Source: Gnetum montanum | Lineage: Eukaryota; Streptophyta; Gnetopsida; Gnetales; Gnetaceae | Direction: 5' to 3' | DNA: 64,000 nt | Assembly (NCBI GenBank): GCA_015680685.1 | Contig: MNCI01026399.1 | Coordinates: 511,392-575,391, forward strand | Shown here: piece after piece, positions 46,719 to 58,907 of the stretch | How positions within the stretch are numbered: the stretch's first letter is position 1 | How the letters are laid out: each line of letters begins with the position of its first letter | Notes under the pieces: model-generated | Database searches by the model: none | Told to the model about the DNA's origin: nothing | The model's input: only the letters and a program-made list of their open reading frames with translations | Position numbers and translations under genes: made by a program

Positions 46719-48007
46719 TGTGGCGACTGTTTGGGACCAAATCGCCAGCGTTGGGGCCTCTAGGTCTTGTGACTAGGGGTTATGGGATCGAAGGTGTTCT
46801 TCAAATAAGGTTTAGGTGCTTGTTGGTCTCTGGTAATACCAAGGCCCAGACACCACCAAATAGACTTAGTGGTTATATAATGAACTAAACGTGAGTACGT
46901 GTTTGCTGTTGTGAATGTTAAAATGATTGGGTTGTGTATTAAATTGCAATCGGCTATCATAAAAGAGATTTAGTTACCTTTGTCAAATACTATGAGTTAT
47001 TAGAGATTTCTTTTTTGTCAAGTCACTTAGTCTATATGGTCTCTATAATACATTACTTGTAATGTATAAAATTTTGCAAAAACGTATGAGCACAATTTTG
47101 TCAATCTAATCCTAATTTTCCCCAAAAAGAAAGTTCCATAAGAAAACTAGAAATAGAGTGAGATTCAATGGATTTAGAAAGAGAAAGAAAAGAAAGCAGA
47201 TTTGTGTGAAATCTCAAATATTTAAGCAAAATAAATTGACACAAGGAAACACTTCTCAATAAAGCTATTTCTAATTCAATAACTATGAATTGTCCAAACT
47301 TCCAGAGCCCAAAAAGTAATTTCATAAAGACAAACTTATTATATTACCAAAAATCGCTAAGCAAATGATAAAGTACAAGTCTCTATTTTGGCTAGTTAAT
47401 AGTTTTCATAGATTGCATTCAATAGAGCTTTCATAAAAATTAACAATTTTTGAATTAAATACCAAGGCAATACACTTTAAAGAAATGAAGCTATTTCAGT
47501 TGTCTCAAAATACCAAAGATTTTCCTAGATTCTTTATGCTCAAAACAGAAAATTTTGTTAAGAAATTACTATTAAATTTCTCTTGAGGATTTTCAACAAC
47601 ATAAGCTCTTCTATGGAAGATCGTAATAAGAGTCTAATATTACGCAAAAATAGAGCTATAAAAGCAACCTAGGAAAATTCCAAAATTAAATGCCAAGAAT
47701 GATACTACCTAAACCATTAGCTACGTAACTAAAACAAAATGGGAAGAAATGAACTCATAGGATTAAAACAAAGTAGTCAAAATGATGTCTTCAACAAGCC
47801 ATGTTACAAATAATCTTCAATTGTCTTTTCCAACTTCTCCTTATTCCCCCAAAATCCTCCTCTAAAATCTACCTTTGAAGGTCTTTTTATAGTGACCTTA
47901 AGGTAGTTACAATAATCATGAGAATTTATGGATCTTACAAATATCTTAGTCATATAAATTTATAACCATCTTAGGAGTTATAGCTTCCATAAAGATTATG
48001 AGAAATT
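46719..48007 (-). repeat. E5 3' LTR (minimum extent)
   Basis: Starts tgtggcgactg on plus. It is collinear with 56497-57801, e.g. ctatcataaaagagatt and cattcaatagagctttc in both. Minus TATA-like CTATAAAAAGACC near 47892. The inner end is hidden because the other copy is interrupted by E4; from the TATA position it may reach about 48390. Confidence 0.82.
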
Positions 48008-50940
48008 TAAGCTATAGTTGCCAAGTGCTTCCTTAGTAACAAATATCATAAATGTTATCATAGGAACTTACAAAAAACTGGAGAAATACATGCCACAATT
48101 GGCAAGTCTTCTTTTAAAGACAAATATTTAGGAAATTTAGTAAGGTTTTTATACAACCTTCATGTGGAAATTTACTTTAAACAAATAAAGCTTTATGGTC
48201 CTACTCTTTTAAATTATAACCTTGCCATTTGTGCATGTACTAACTCTCCAAACTTATGTTATCACTTATAGCCACCATATTATATGTAATGTTTTAATAA
48301 TGCTTTACCATAGCTTTTAGCTTAAAATATGAAATGTGATTTTTCCTAGTATAGTTCAAGCATAAGGATTTGTGCTATCATATCATTGCTACCTCACTAC
48401 CTTCACCACTACGTTGTCATCTAGCAGGAGTGGTGTCACTGTGATGGGAAAGCACTAGTTGGATTCGTAGCCTTGTCCAGCATCCTTGGCACATTGCTAT
48501 ATGTTCTAGTGATTGTGGATTTGTTCAAAAATGTTTTGAGCTCCACCTATTGGCTTATCTCTGTCCCAAAAATATCAACACTTCCAACTCCATCACTATT
48601 GGATGAAATTACATCTCTAGCCATCATGGTCCCTGTGTCGACACTACCTCTACCATTGTTGTTAGCATTGTAATTTGAACTAACCATTTTGCTTGTTTGG
48701 TTGTTTCTTTTAGGGTTTGTAACTGGCCCTCCTTTGCCCAACTGAATCGCTATTATATGTTTAATTGCCTTTTTGTGTTTTCTAGCTTACCTTAGCCATA
48801 TTGCCAACACTGTTGCACATTAGGGTTATCTTTTTTCCTCCAAAAATTGTAGTTGTCACCATTAAATTTTCACATGTAGGTATGTGTGAAATTTTTTGGT
48901 TTTGATGGTTGTGCAAAGAAAATTCATGATGCAGTGTTACTAATAAAATTCCATTGTTAGTTTTTTCCTCTTGGGCAGATGTCATTTCTTAGGTAGCAAA
49001 AATCTACTTAATAATACAATGGTTAAGATGCTGAGCTATGTTAATTGTTTCTGCTCTTGTTGGAGTAAGGACTTTGATTGATAACATTAACTCCCAATTT
49101 ATTACTATTCTAGTAACTTCAAATATTATCTCATAAATCAATTGTAGACCTTCACTAATTCATGGTTTAAACTATTTTCTTTCACTTTCCAAAGTAGAAA
49201 TCCAACAATTAGTCATAGAGGATTTCCCTTCCTAATGTTGTAGTGCATCTCTCAACTGTAAACTTGTCAAATTAATGATAACTTAGCCATGAGTTTTTTT
49301 AAAAATTCTTATTCCAAGTTGATTGCTTCCACCAGAATCCTTAAACATAAGGACTTGTAACAAGCTTATGCTAAGTTTAACTTCAAGTAGAAAAAATTTT
49401 AATTGCTTGCGTATCAACTTTAACTTAACAATCCAAAGATACTGAGAAATAATTTATCTCATACTCCCAGTTACACTCCATATGAATATGAAAACCAAAA
49501 GAGTAGCACTAAATGGATCATTTTTCGAAAACTTAGATAGGAAATGTTACTTACAATCTTCAAATGCATATCTTTTTATTCTTATATATCATTTTTCCAT
49601 GTCTACTAATTTCATATTCTTGCTCCATAAATTGGTTGAAATGTGCCAACATTTCATTCCCCCATCTAAAACTCCTTTGAAATCCATGTTATTCAAAATA
49701 ACTCACCAAGTAAATCATCACCAAAAAAAGACTTTATTCAACATTGTTACAAAAGTACAAATATTTTCTAAGGAAAACTTTCATCAAACTTAAGGTTTGA
49801 TGAAATAAAAACCTCATTCCTAATAAAACTTGGGAAACCGTACAAACTCAATATCATGTAAACTATTTTGTGGGTGGAAAGAGAATAGTTAGAGTAACTC
49901 TTTTAGGGATTCTCTTATTGAGAGTCCTTTCATATGTAATTTTAGTTGTGATGAATGTCTTCCTTTCCTCTTCTTACCTAGCTTTAGCCTCAATTTGGTC
50001 TTCACCTTTGTCTTCAATACATGTCATTGCTTCTTTTTCATCCATTTCTTCTACTACTGGTTTTTAAGCTTCTCTCCAACTAGTTGCTCCTATGTCTTGA
50101 GACATGAAAGCCTTTCCTCAAGAATCATCTTTACTAGACTCTCGTTTATATTTAGCTTGAGTGGTACATTCATGAAAGCTCCCCCAAACATTGGAATGTA
50201 TAGAAAGTCCACTAGTGAGAAATCTAAACTTATTTGAATGCCAAAGTAAGAAAGGGCTATCACGATATGCTCCATGAGCAATTGTCTTAAAATAAGCTCT
50301 CAATACATGTTTTGGATAACATCCCACAACATATGGGATAAAAGGCCTTCTTATTGCCTTCTCTCCAAGTACTATCTTTCTTCCTCACACTCAAGTACTT
50401 CACTTTCTTTTTCACTTAAGCCTTGCATTGAAAAATGATGCTTTTCCAAGCAACCCACATTTCTTTATATAGTGTAAGGAAAATTTGAAATTCCCTCCAA
50501 TTCTACTACCCAACTTTTCCACTTAGCAAAAACTTATTTATTTTCCATAATCATACAATTGGCTATTTTAAATTCCACTATTTGGTTGTGGAAATTGATT
50601 TACCACTAAGTAGTTATCTAATCATCACTTCCACTTACAAGTAATGATTACTGAAAATAATCTAAATTTAATTTTTAAACTAACACTTTGAATAAAATAT
50701 ATTTTAACTATTACTTTAACATATACATGTTTTTATAATATTATATAGACTTATCAAAGCATACGTATAGGATATATGTATGTTATAGTTAAATATCATA
50801 TAAGTCTAAACATATATTTACTATATATGCTACTACTAAGCATATACATAAAAGATTTACTATTTACAACTTCATATAATAAGTATTATTATAGTTATAT
50901 ACATACATATACTACTATATATATATAGGTTTAAGTCATA
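48008..50940 (-). other. E5 post-pol region
   Basis: Holds the rest of the 3' LTR, then about 2.5 kb without a secure gene. Around 48985-48700 on minus is a possible zinc-knuckle remnant (LMCNSVGNMAK). At 50330-49880 a weak minus frame (for example FLYIPMFGGAFMNVPLKLN) has no recognised domain. 50640-50940 is nearly pure AT with tatata runs. A PPT-like stretch (minus GGTGAAGGTAGTGAGGTAG) lies at about 48410-48390. Confidence 0.4.
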
Positions 50941-52110
50941 GCCAGTTGTCCAAAATAATGTTTTATATGCAAAATATCATATGGAAATTGCAACTCTATC
51001 CCATCTAGCATTGATAATTTGTAAGCGTCTTCTAATAATTACTTCTAGATCTAAAATGGACCAATCCATATTGCTGAAAACTTATTGGGTTTCATAATAT
51101 TTTATAATAATACAAAATCACCAACTTTAAAAGTTCTTTTCAAAGCCTTTCTATCAAACCATCTTTTGACTTAAGAGGCATTCTTTAGTAAGTTATCTCT
51201 AGTTCTATCCATTTTGGCTTCTCTTTTCATGAGAAAGGTCATGAAACTTCTATCTCTATCAATTTTCTCACTATATTTTTAGACAAAATCTAAAGTTGAA
51301 CTTATAATCTTGTTCGTAATTCTTGCAACCAAATCATAGACTAAGTTATAAGTTGACGTTCCAATAGCCTTCTTAAGTATAATACAATCAGCCCATTATA
51401 CATATTGTAAGTAATCAATCCAATTTTCTAGACTTCCATCCATCAAATTCTTAATATAAGAAATAAGTTTTTTATTTGTAGATTCAGCTAAGCCATTCCC
51501 TTGAGGATAATAATTTGAAGAAAAAATAGGAAAATGGATTTTTCTAATGTCCATGTTATAAAATATTTAGATTGAAAAGCAAATCCATTATCGAATACCA
51601 ACACTTCTAGGTAAACCAAAATGACTTAAATTCTAATCTTCCAAGAATTAGTCACATCTGATGCTAAACATTTTGTTAGAGCTTTTGCTTTAGAACATTT
51701 GGTAAAGTAATCAGTATTTGTGAGAATAAACTTATGTCCTACTCTTGAAGGAGTAATTGTACCAATAAAATCTAAGCCCCATTGCTAAAATGGTCTATCT
51801 GTAATTACTAGTTTCAAGGAACCTTTAGCCTTTTAAATTCTTGGTCCATGTACTTGACATTTGTAACATCTTTGAATTTTCAAACTAATATCTTCATACA
51901 TACTAGGCCAATAAAAACCATAACAATGTATATGTTGCATTGTGAACTTAGGAGATTCATAAAAAAAATTAGAATGATCATGGAATTGTTCTAAAATAGG
52001 ACTAATTTGACCATTGTAAACACATTCCAACAAAACCCCTCTAAAATCTTTTCTATATAAGATTTCATCTTTAACTACAAAATTATTTTCTCTTTTGATG
52101 AAACCTCTCT
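50941..52110 (-). pseudogene. E5 integrase
   Basis: HHCC region at 52033-51833: H, H, then YGFYWPSM and CYKCQVHGP. Core with frameshifts at about 51800-51240: QWGLDFIGTI (first Asp), FDNGFAF (second) and YYPQGNGLAEST (Glu). C-terminus at about 51150-50945 with KVGDFVLL, WIGPF and FPYDILHIKHYFG, i.e. the GPY/F module. No chromodomain. Confidence 0.78.
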
Positions 52111-52156
52111 TTTGACTTGTTGTTAGGTTATTGGAAACGTTTTATGTATCAAGGAA

Positions 52157-53450
52157 TTATAGAATCTCATCATACCAATTTCTCTCATGAGTCTTAAGCA
52201 TACATACTTCATATTCTTTAGCCATTAACTTGGCTAATCCTATTCCTTTAATGGTTTTGCATATTTCTAATGAAAATCTAAAACCTTGAAGTTTTATGAA
52301 CCACTTTCTTCTCTTCAATCCAATTTCATTTTGGGCTAAGAATTGTTTAACCATAGGCTCTATTAGCATAATATGAACTAATGATCTTTCCAAGTAATAT
52401 TTGGAATGTAGAAGTGCCTTAATGACTATGAATGCCTGTTTATCTAAGTTTAAATAATTTAGCTTTGAACCTTTAAATTGATATCAAAAGAATCCAATCG
52501 GTTCATCTAGATTCTTATTTCTTTAAGTTAGAATGGCAACAATTATGAAAGCATACAACCAAAAGTCTTCTTTCAATTTTGGTTTTACTAAGTAAGGAGC
52601 TTCTTAAATGACTTTCTTAATTTCTAATAAAACTTTCTTTGATTTAGTGTTTTCTCTACTAGGAAATCTTTCTTTAGCATATGCATCAAAGGTCTAGTAT
52701 TTTTAGTGAATCTAGGGATAAATTTCTTAACAAAATTTATCTTTCTAAAGAAAGATCTAAGAGACTTTTTACTAGTAGGATGTTCGATATTCTGTACTAC
52801 CTGAATTCAAGAGTTATTTATTGAAACATTATATGGCTTGGTAAACTTCTAGATTTAATCCCAAAGATACATTTCTTAGGATTTAATGAAATACCATACT
52901 CATGACATCTGTTAAAAACTTGTTGAAGATGACCAGTATGATCTTCCTTTCTTTTTGAGAAGACGATCTTTGAAAAGTAGCTCCAACATTTGACAATCCA
53001 AATGACATTCTCTAATAAGCAAAATTTCCCCACTTGGTGATAAATGTTGTTTTATATCTGTTACTCTTATCTACCATAATTTGATTATAGCCTAAAAAAC
53101 CATCTAGAAAAGAATATACTTCACAACCTGATACTTTGATCAACATCTCATCAATTCTAAAAAGCCAGTATTTATCTTTCTTTGAAGCTTCATTCAAATT
53201 TGTGAAATCCACACAAAGTCTAATGTCACCATTCTTCTTCCTTACTGGTACAAGGTTGGCAAGCCATGTTGAATATCAAATTGAATATATAATTCTGGCT
53301 TGCAATAACTTCTTAATCTTAGCTTTCATAGCTGGCTCAAATGATGGATTAAATTTCCTTTGTTTTTATTCAACTGTCTTACAAGAATCTATTAAAGGAA
53401 TTTTATGTGTCATCATATCTGGTCTAAACATTTTAAGATCATCACAAGAC
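52157..53450 (-). pseudogene. E5 RT (YxDD deleted) and ordinary RNase H
   Basis: RT from about 53400: VRKKNGDIRLCVDFTNLNEA, FLDGFLGYNQIMVDKSN, MSFGLSNVGATFQR. Directly after ATFQR the sequence jumps to KRKEDHTGHLQQVFNRC and LNPKKCIFGI, so the stretch that should carry YVDD is missing. RNase H (about 52640-52160) keeps KLNYLNLDKQAF, LKRRKWFIKLQGF and TIKGIGLAKLMA, but the first catalytic Asp is not seen in FWLYAFIIVA. A vestigial second RNase H is typical of dual-RNase-H elements. Confidence 0.8.
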
Positions 53451-53829
53451 TAAGCAAAATTTTCAAAATTATTTTTCAGGAATAATGATAAATTTTTCTC
53501 GAAAATTGAGTCCTTTTCCTTTATGATATTTAACATCTTTGGTACTTCAATGGATTCAAAATTCACTATTTCATAAGCTTGATCATTTTTATTTAGTATA
53601 TCTTTTCTAGTAAGTAAATTTTTACTAAACTCATGTTCATAATCAATCACTTTTTTGGAAATTGAATTTGTCTTAAACCTTGACATTATTTTAGGTATGA
53701 TTTGACCTTTGAATTCTTGCTTATTCTTTAAGAATCTAAGTAATTGATCATCATCTTTGAATACTTGTAAATGTTTTATGTTATATGGTATTGATGACTA
53801 ATGTTCTTTTTTAATCATTACATCCTCAT

Positions 53830-54232
53830 ATCTTTCTATCTTTTTCATATCTAATGTTGAAGCTACCTTTGATAAGTCATTTTCTATATAATTATCTTTT
53901 CTACCTATATGTTCTATTTTATAGTGATGAAACTGATCCAACATTTTGTAGATAAGTTGTTTATAGGATGGCAAGAATGAACTTTTCACCACACAATTAC
54001 CTTTAATTTGTTCACAAACTAATCTTTAGCCTTCCTTAATGGTGATTTCCTTTATTCCTTTTTCCAATTTTGTCTTAATTTCAATATACAAAGCTTAATA
54101 TTTGGCCTTATTGTTTCTACAAGGAAAAGATGGATGCATTGCCTTGAATATTTATGGGAAATCATCTTTTACTAATACTATTCCAACTCCTACACCTTTC
54201 AAGTTACAAGAACCATCGAAGTATAGTTCCCA
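53830..54232 (-). pseudogene. E5 additional RNase H, between PR and RT
   Basis: Minus frame from 54232: WELYFDGSCNLKGVGVGIVL, with the first catalytic Asp in FDGS; a stop where the catalytic Glu is expected (KAKY, stop, ALYIEIKTKLEKG); RLVCEQIKGNCVV; then HHYKIEHIGRKDNYIEN and DLSKVAS, with the last Asp. This is the pattern of the archaeal-type RNase H of Tat elements. It is in the same frame as PR (54790-54368) upstream and RT (53212-53012) downstream. Confidence 0.82.
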
Positions 54233-54299
54233 TTTGCTTTCATCTTGAGAATCTTCTTTCTTTAAGTTATCAACTTCTTGAAGTGTGCAAATTCTAGTT

Positions 54300-54800
54300 T
54301 CAAAAGCTTTATTTTAACAACTTTATTCTTTTCATTTGAAGTAATGTTTTCACTCATCAAAGGTTCACTATAAACATATATTTGATTTGGCTTTCCTTTC
54401 CAAGGTAGCCACATGTGAATAATCTATTGATATGTAACCTGAGAAATTTTTACTCCAACTTCTACTCAACAAAATACTATGTGAATCTAGTATATCTGCC
54501 ACTTGAATAGTTACTCTACTTTTGACATGTGGTTCAAAAGCGATTTCTAATAGAACATTGGGTAGTTGACCCACAGTTTTTACTCTACTTTTGTCCATTT
54601 GAACAATCTTTTTATTTAGTTTTTTAGTGATCCAACCAAGTTTCTTGCATATAGATAATGACAGGATAGTAAATGTAGCTCTATAATCAACTAAACAATT
54701 ATGAAGATACTTGTCCTTTAACTTTATTATCAAAAGAAAAAGAGAAGCTCCCTTATTAGGAGTACAATCATAGCTAGTTTTTGTTATCATATCGATGTTG
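54300..54800 (-). pseudogene. E5 aspartic protease
   Basis: Frame 54790-54368: NCLVDYRATFTILSLSICKK, where DSGAT is expected (DYRAT here), then GQLPNVLLEIAFEPHVKSRV and ILDSHSILLSRSW. The active-site triad is damaged. In frame with Gag upstream. Confidence 0.72.
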
Positions 54801-54892
54801 GATACATAGCTTAACTTTGATTCTCCAACTTTCTTTTTACCTTTAATAAATTCTAAAGATTTTCTTTATTGATCTCCAATTTTTAGTAATTT

Positions 54893-56155
54893 TTATATAC
54901 TAATATTTGCCCTGACATGTTTGAGATCATTGACTAGATCATATTCTCCATCTCCATAAAAACTTGATTTGTTCATCCATTTATTAAAAGATTGATTTTG
55001 AGTACTTTGTTCTACTTGATCTTCTTTAATTTTATTTTTCTCTCTTCTACTTGGTTGAAAAACCTTTCTCTTAGTAGAAGGGCCAAAAATGACATTTGGA
55101 GGTCTAGAAGTAGTTAATCTTTCTTTCGATTGAAGATTATATCCATTTTCTTCATTATTGTTACATTTTTCATTTGATGATGTATCCTCTTCAGAACTTG
55201 ATAGGGAAGAAGTATTACTATATGCATTGTAAAAGGATTTGCTTGCATAATGAACACTAGATAGCTCAATATCTAATTTAATATCAAGGATGTTGGACAT
55301 AACAACATCGCTTTCATCCTCATCTTCTACTAACTTAGTATCTTGATGCTTATGTTTTCTATTTTTCTTTTCTTCCTTGATTTTAACCTTTTCCAAAGCT
55401 TTTTCTAGTTCCACTACCTTGTTGAACAAGTCCCTCATTAACCATGCTTTTTTAGATTCTCTGCTTTCAAACTCTTATTCTATCTTAATATGAGATGATC
55501 TTGGTAATGATTTAAGTTGAGAAAAATATTGCATAGGAATCATTATTTTCTCTTCTCTTTTTTGAGTTGTAATAATCTCTTCATGATTCAAGTTTAACTA
55601 TTTTTCTTATTGTACAACTTCACTAAAGTAGTCATTCAATGTTACCAAGTTTGGAGTTCTCCTTAACCAAATTGAAATATTTGGATTCAAAACCTTAAGA
55701 TAAGTATCTCTAAGCATTTCATATGATGGTCTATATTGTCTTTGAAAGAGCCCACAAATTCTTTGAAACTTAATGTTGAAATCTTTAACTAGCTCTTTAA
55801 TTCCTTGCTTAGCCTATACTATCCCATAATATAATCATTGTTGATTCAATTTATTGCCAAATTGGGCCAAGAAAAGATTTTTCATATCACCCCAACTTGT
55901 AATACTGTTGCTTGGCAAGTTTGAATACCAAATTTGAGCCATATCTTTTAAATTTGCTACAAACAATCTACAAGCTTGGTCTTGATGTTGAACATTTGCG
56001 TGAGCTAAAGCTGACTCAAATATCTGGATATACTCGTCAGCTAAGTAAGATTTTCCAAGAATAAATTTCTTAGAAAAATATTTGTAAACTACCTTAGGAA
56101 TATCATTATAGTTTTGAAATCCTAATGGTAGAGCTCTTTGCCAAGGATTTATCAT
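54893..56155 (-). pseudogene. E5 Gag
   Basis: Core at 56155-55835: YIQIFESALAHANV, NLKDMAQIWYSNLPSNSI and NLFLAQFGNK, the retrotransposon Gag fold. Residues from 55438 on are charged (KVKIKEEKKNRKHKHQD) with Ser/Asn-rich stretches, ending in YDLVNDLKHVRANISI, a motif found before PR in Tat elements. No zinc knuckle is seen. The N-terminus upstream of 56155 is unclear. Confidence 0.75.
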
Positions 56156-56471
56156 CCTATTAGAATTCCTTTTGATTGTTGAACTCTTATAATTCTTTGG
56201 TCTTCTCTTATAGACTAATAAACTAGAAAAAAGAGATTATCTTCTTATCTTTCTGGTCTTTACTCCACTACTTGTTGCAAACTTAAAAACCCTTTTCTTT
56301 TATTCTTCTAATGAATAATTAGTCTTATAATCAAGAATTTCTTTGGAACCTTTGAAATCTTCCAAACTATGAGTTTGTAAAATAGTATCTACTCTATAAT
56401 CCTTACTAGCAACAAAGAATTGTTAATGTGCTAGGACTATTAGGCTTATGAACTTAGAGGACAAATTTTCA

Positions 56472-56489
56472 ACCCTCCTTCTAGCACCA
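56472..56489 (-). other. E5 candidate primer-binding site
   Basis: Plus accctccttctagcacca ends in CCA, seven bases from the LTR start. It does not match the tRNA-Asp terminus used by the other elements. I cannot assign the tRNA from memory. Confidence 0.5.
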
Positions 56490-56496
56490 AAAGAAC

Positions 56497-57801
56497 TGTT
56501 GACAATCGTTTGGGACTAGACCGCCAACATTAGGGCCTCTAAGTCTTGTGATTGGGGGTCATGGGATCATAGGTGTTCTTCCAATAGTGTTTAGGTGCTT
56601 TTTGGTGTTTAGAAATAAGGCCCAAATACCTCAAAATAGACTTAGTCATTATGTAATGAACTAAACTTGAGTATGTCTTTGTTGTTACGAATGTTAAAAT
56701 GATTAAGTTATGTATTAAATTGTAATCGGCTATCATAAAAGAGATTCAACTAACTTTGTCAAATACTATGAGTTGTTGGAGATTCCTATTTTGTCAAGTC
56801 ACTTAGTCTATATAGTCTTTATAATACATTTCTTATAATGTATAAAAAGTTGCAAAATGTATGAGCATAATTCTACCAATCTACTCCTAATTTCCCCCAT
56901 AGAGAAAGTTCCATAAGAAAACTAGAAATAGAGTGAGATTCAATGGACTTAGAAAGAGAAAGAAAAGAAAGCAAATTTGTGTGAAATCTCAAATATTTGA
57001 GCAAGATAGATTGACACAAGAAAACACTTCACAATAAAGCTATTCCTAATTCAATAATTACTAATTGTCCAAACTTCTAGAGCCCAACAAGTAATTTCGT
57101 AAAGACAATCTTATTATACTACCAAAAATCACTATGTAAACAACAAAGTACAAGTCTCTATTCTGGCTAGTTAATAGTTTTCATAGATTGCATTCAATAG
57201 AGCTTTCAAAAAAATGAAAATTTCTAGATTGATTTATTAAGGCAATACACTTTAAAACACTGAAGTTATTTCAATCATCTCAAAATACCAAAGATTTTCC
57301 TAGATTCTCTATGCTCAAAATAGGAAATTTCATTAAGACATTACTATTAAATTGCTCTTAAGGCTTTTCAACAACATATGTTTTTCTATGGAAAATCTTA
57401 ATAGGAGTCTAATATTGTATAAAAATAGAGCTATAAAATCAACCTAGGAAAAATCCTAAAATTAAAGGCCAAGCATGATCCTACCTAAACCATTATCTAA
57501 GTAACTAAAACAAAATGGGAAGAAACGAACTTACAATATTAAAACAAAGCAACCAAAATGATGTCTTTAGCAAGCCATCTTACAAGTAATATTCAATCAT
57601 CTTTTCCAAATTCTACCTATTCCCCCAAAATCCCTCCTCTAAAGTCTACCTTTGAAGTTCCTTTTATAGTGACCTTAAGTTAGTTACAATAATCATGAGA
57701 AATTATGGGTCTTACAAATATCTTAGGCATATAAATTTATAACCACCATAGGAGATATAGCTTTCATGGGGATTATGAGAAGTTTAAGCTTTGGTTGCTA
57801 A
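56497..57801 (-). repeat. E5 5' LTR, interrupted by E4
   Basis: Starts tgttgacaatcg and aligns with 46719-48007. It stops at gttgctaa where the other copy reads gttgccaagtgc; the new sequence is the E4 LTR. The rest of this LTR lies outside the window. Confidence 0.85.
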
Positions 57802-58754
57802 TGAGCATTAAAGTGTCATGTTGATGGACCCCCATTGATGTGGCCTTGTCAACGACCCCCCATCAACAAGGCCTCGTTTACATGGTGTTGCCCCATCAAT
57901 GGGGCTGCATCGATGTAGCGTCTACCACATCTACAAGGCCCCATTAATGTAGCCCAACAATAAAAACTATAAATACGAGCTCATAGCTGTGTTTATAGGG
58001 GGTTGAGTCATAGTAGTAGTAGATCTCTTGTAGTTTTTCCATTTGAAAGTTAGAATATTTCTCTAAGTGCCTGCAACAGGAGTCAAAAAGTGTATGGATC
58101 TTTATTCAAGCACTGTTGTACCTAAACCACACCAATGTGAATGGCAATAAAGATAAGCCTTTTGATCAAACCTTGCAGCTCTTAGAATAGATTAATTATT
58201 TATTTATACATTATTATATTCTTTAATTATGCAATTAATTAAGCTAAATTATACTTCAAGCGATTAGTTAATTAATTAAGCTAAATATATTAAACACATA
58301 TGTATGACCACTTCTAGCATAAACACGTATTCAATTGGTAATCCTAGTAGTGTTATTGCTTGGTTTGCCTAGTAGCATAGCACTTAGTAACCTAGTGCTA
58401 TGTGGGTTTAGGATGTGTACAAAAAGTGGGACCAGATGCTTATGTTAGGACCAGTTATAGATTAGTTAAGTAATTAAATTAAATTAGTTATTAAATTACT
58501 TTATCTCTCTACTTTAAGCACCAAGGAATATAAAACATAAAATAATAAAAATCATATGCCTTGATTACACTTAACCATACCCTTGTGCATCACAAGTGTA
58601 GTTGGGAAGACAACAAATGACTATTAGGGCAAGGTTCACTTCCTAGAAGACTAGTGTAATAGAAGACATAGAGTCTGCAAAATTCAACTAGATCATGCAT
58701 GAACACTTTGTGATTCATATGGTTGGATGTAGGGATATCTCTCACCACTCATCA
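57802..58754 (+). repeat. E4 5' LTR
   Basis: TGAGCATTAAAGTGTCA ... CACTCATCA. The start resembles E3 (TGATGAAGTGTCA), and the last 60 bp share the attcatatggttggatgtag block. The U3 at 57820-57950 has gttgatg, catcaac and catcgatg units. A Gag leader follows. Confidence 0.85.
57967..57975 (+). promoter_or_regulatory. E4 LTR TATA box
   Basis: CTATAAATA then cgagc, as in E3, right after the palindrome-rich block. Confidence 0.72.
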
Positions 58755-58755
58755 T

Positions 58756-58773
58756 TAGTGCCATTGCCAGGGA
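58756..58773 (+). other. E4 primer-binding site
   Basis: TAGTGCCATTGCCAGGGA: four transitions from the intact E2 site, one base after the LTR. Confidence 0.8.
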
Positions 58774-58907
58774 CTCTTTTTGTTTGAAACATGTGCTATC
58801 TAGGAGTAGAAAACATCATTAACATCATTGGACAAACCCTAAGGTAGAAATCATTTTCAAATAATACAATCACATAAGCACACTAATTATCTTATTCGTA
58901 TTGCAAC

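Larger units (their letters stand above)
46719..57801 (-). mobile_element. E5: Tat-like element with two RNase H domains
   Basis: Element order: 5' LTR (57801-56497, interrupted by E4), PBS (56489-56472), gag, PR, an RNase H, RT, second RNase H, IN (to about 50941), long post-pol region, 3' LTR (from 48007 or beyond to 46719). LTR copies 46719-48007 and 56497-57801 align throughout. One frame runs from 56155 to 53012. The IN C-terminus has a GPF motif. Two RNase H domains mark the Tat/Ogre-type branch, but the order here is unusual. Five bases before 46719 are gaaag; the far flank lies beyond E4. Confidence 0.85.

Noticed and set aside
48782-48985. Gag zinc-knuckle fragment of another element
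   Set aside because: Only a few residues fit (CNSVGNMAK), without the His and last Cys; too weak to annotate as a separate gene.
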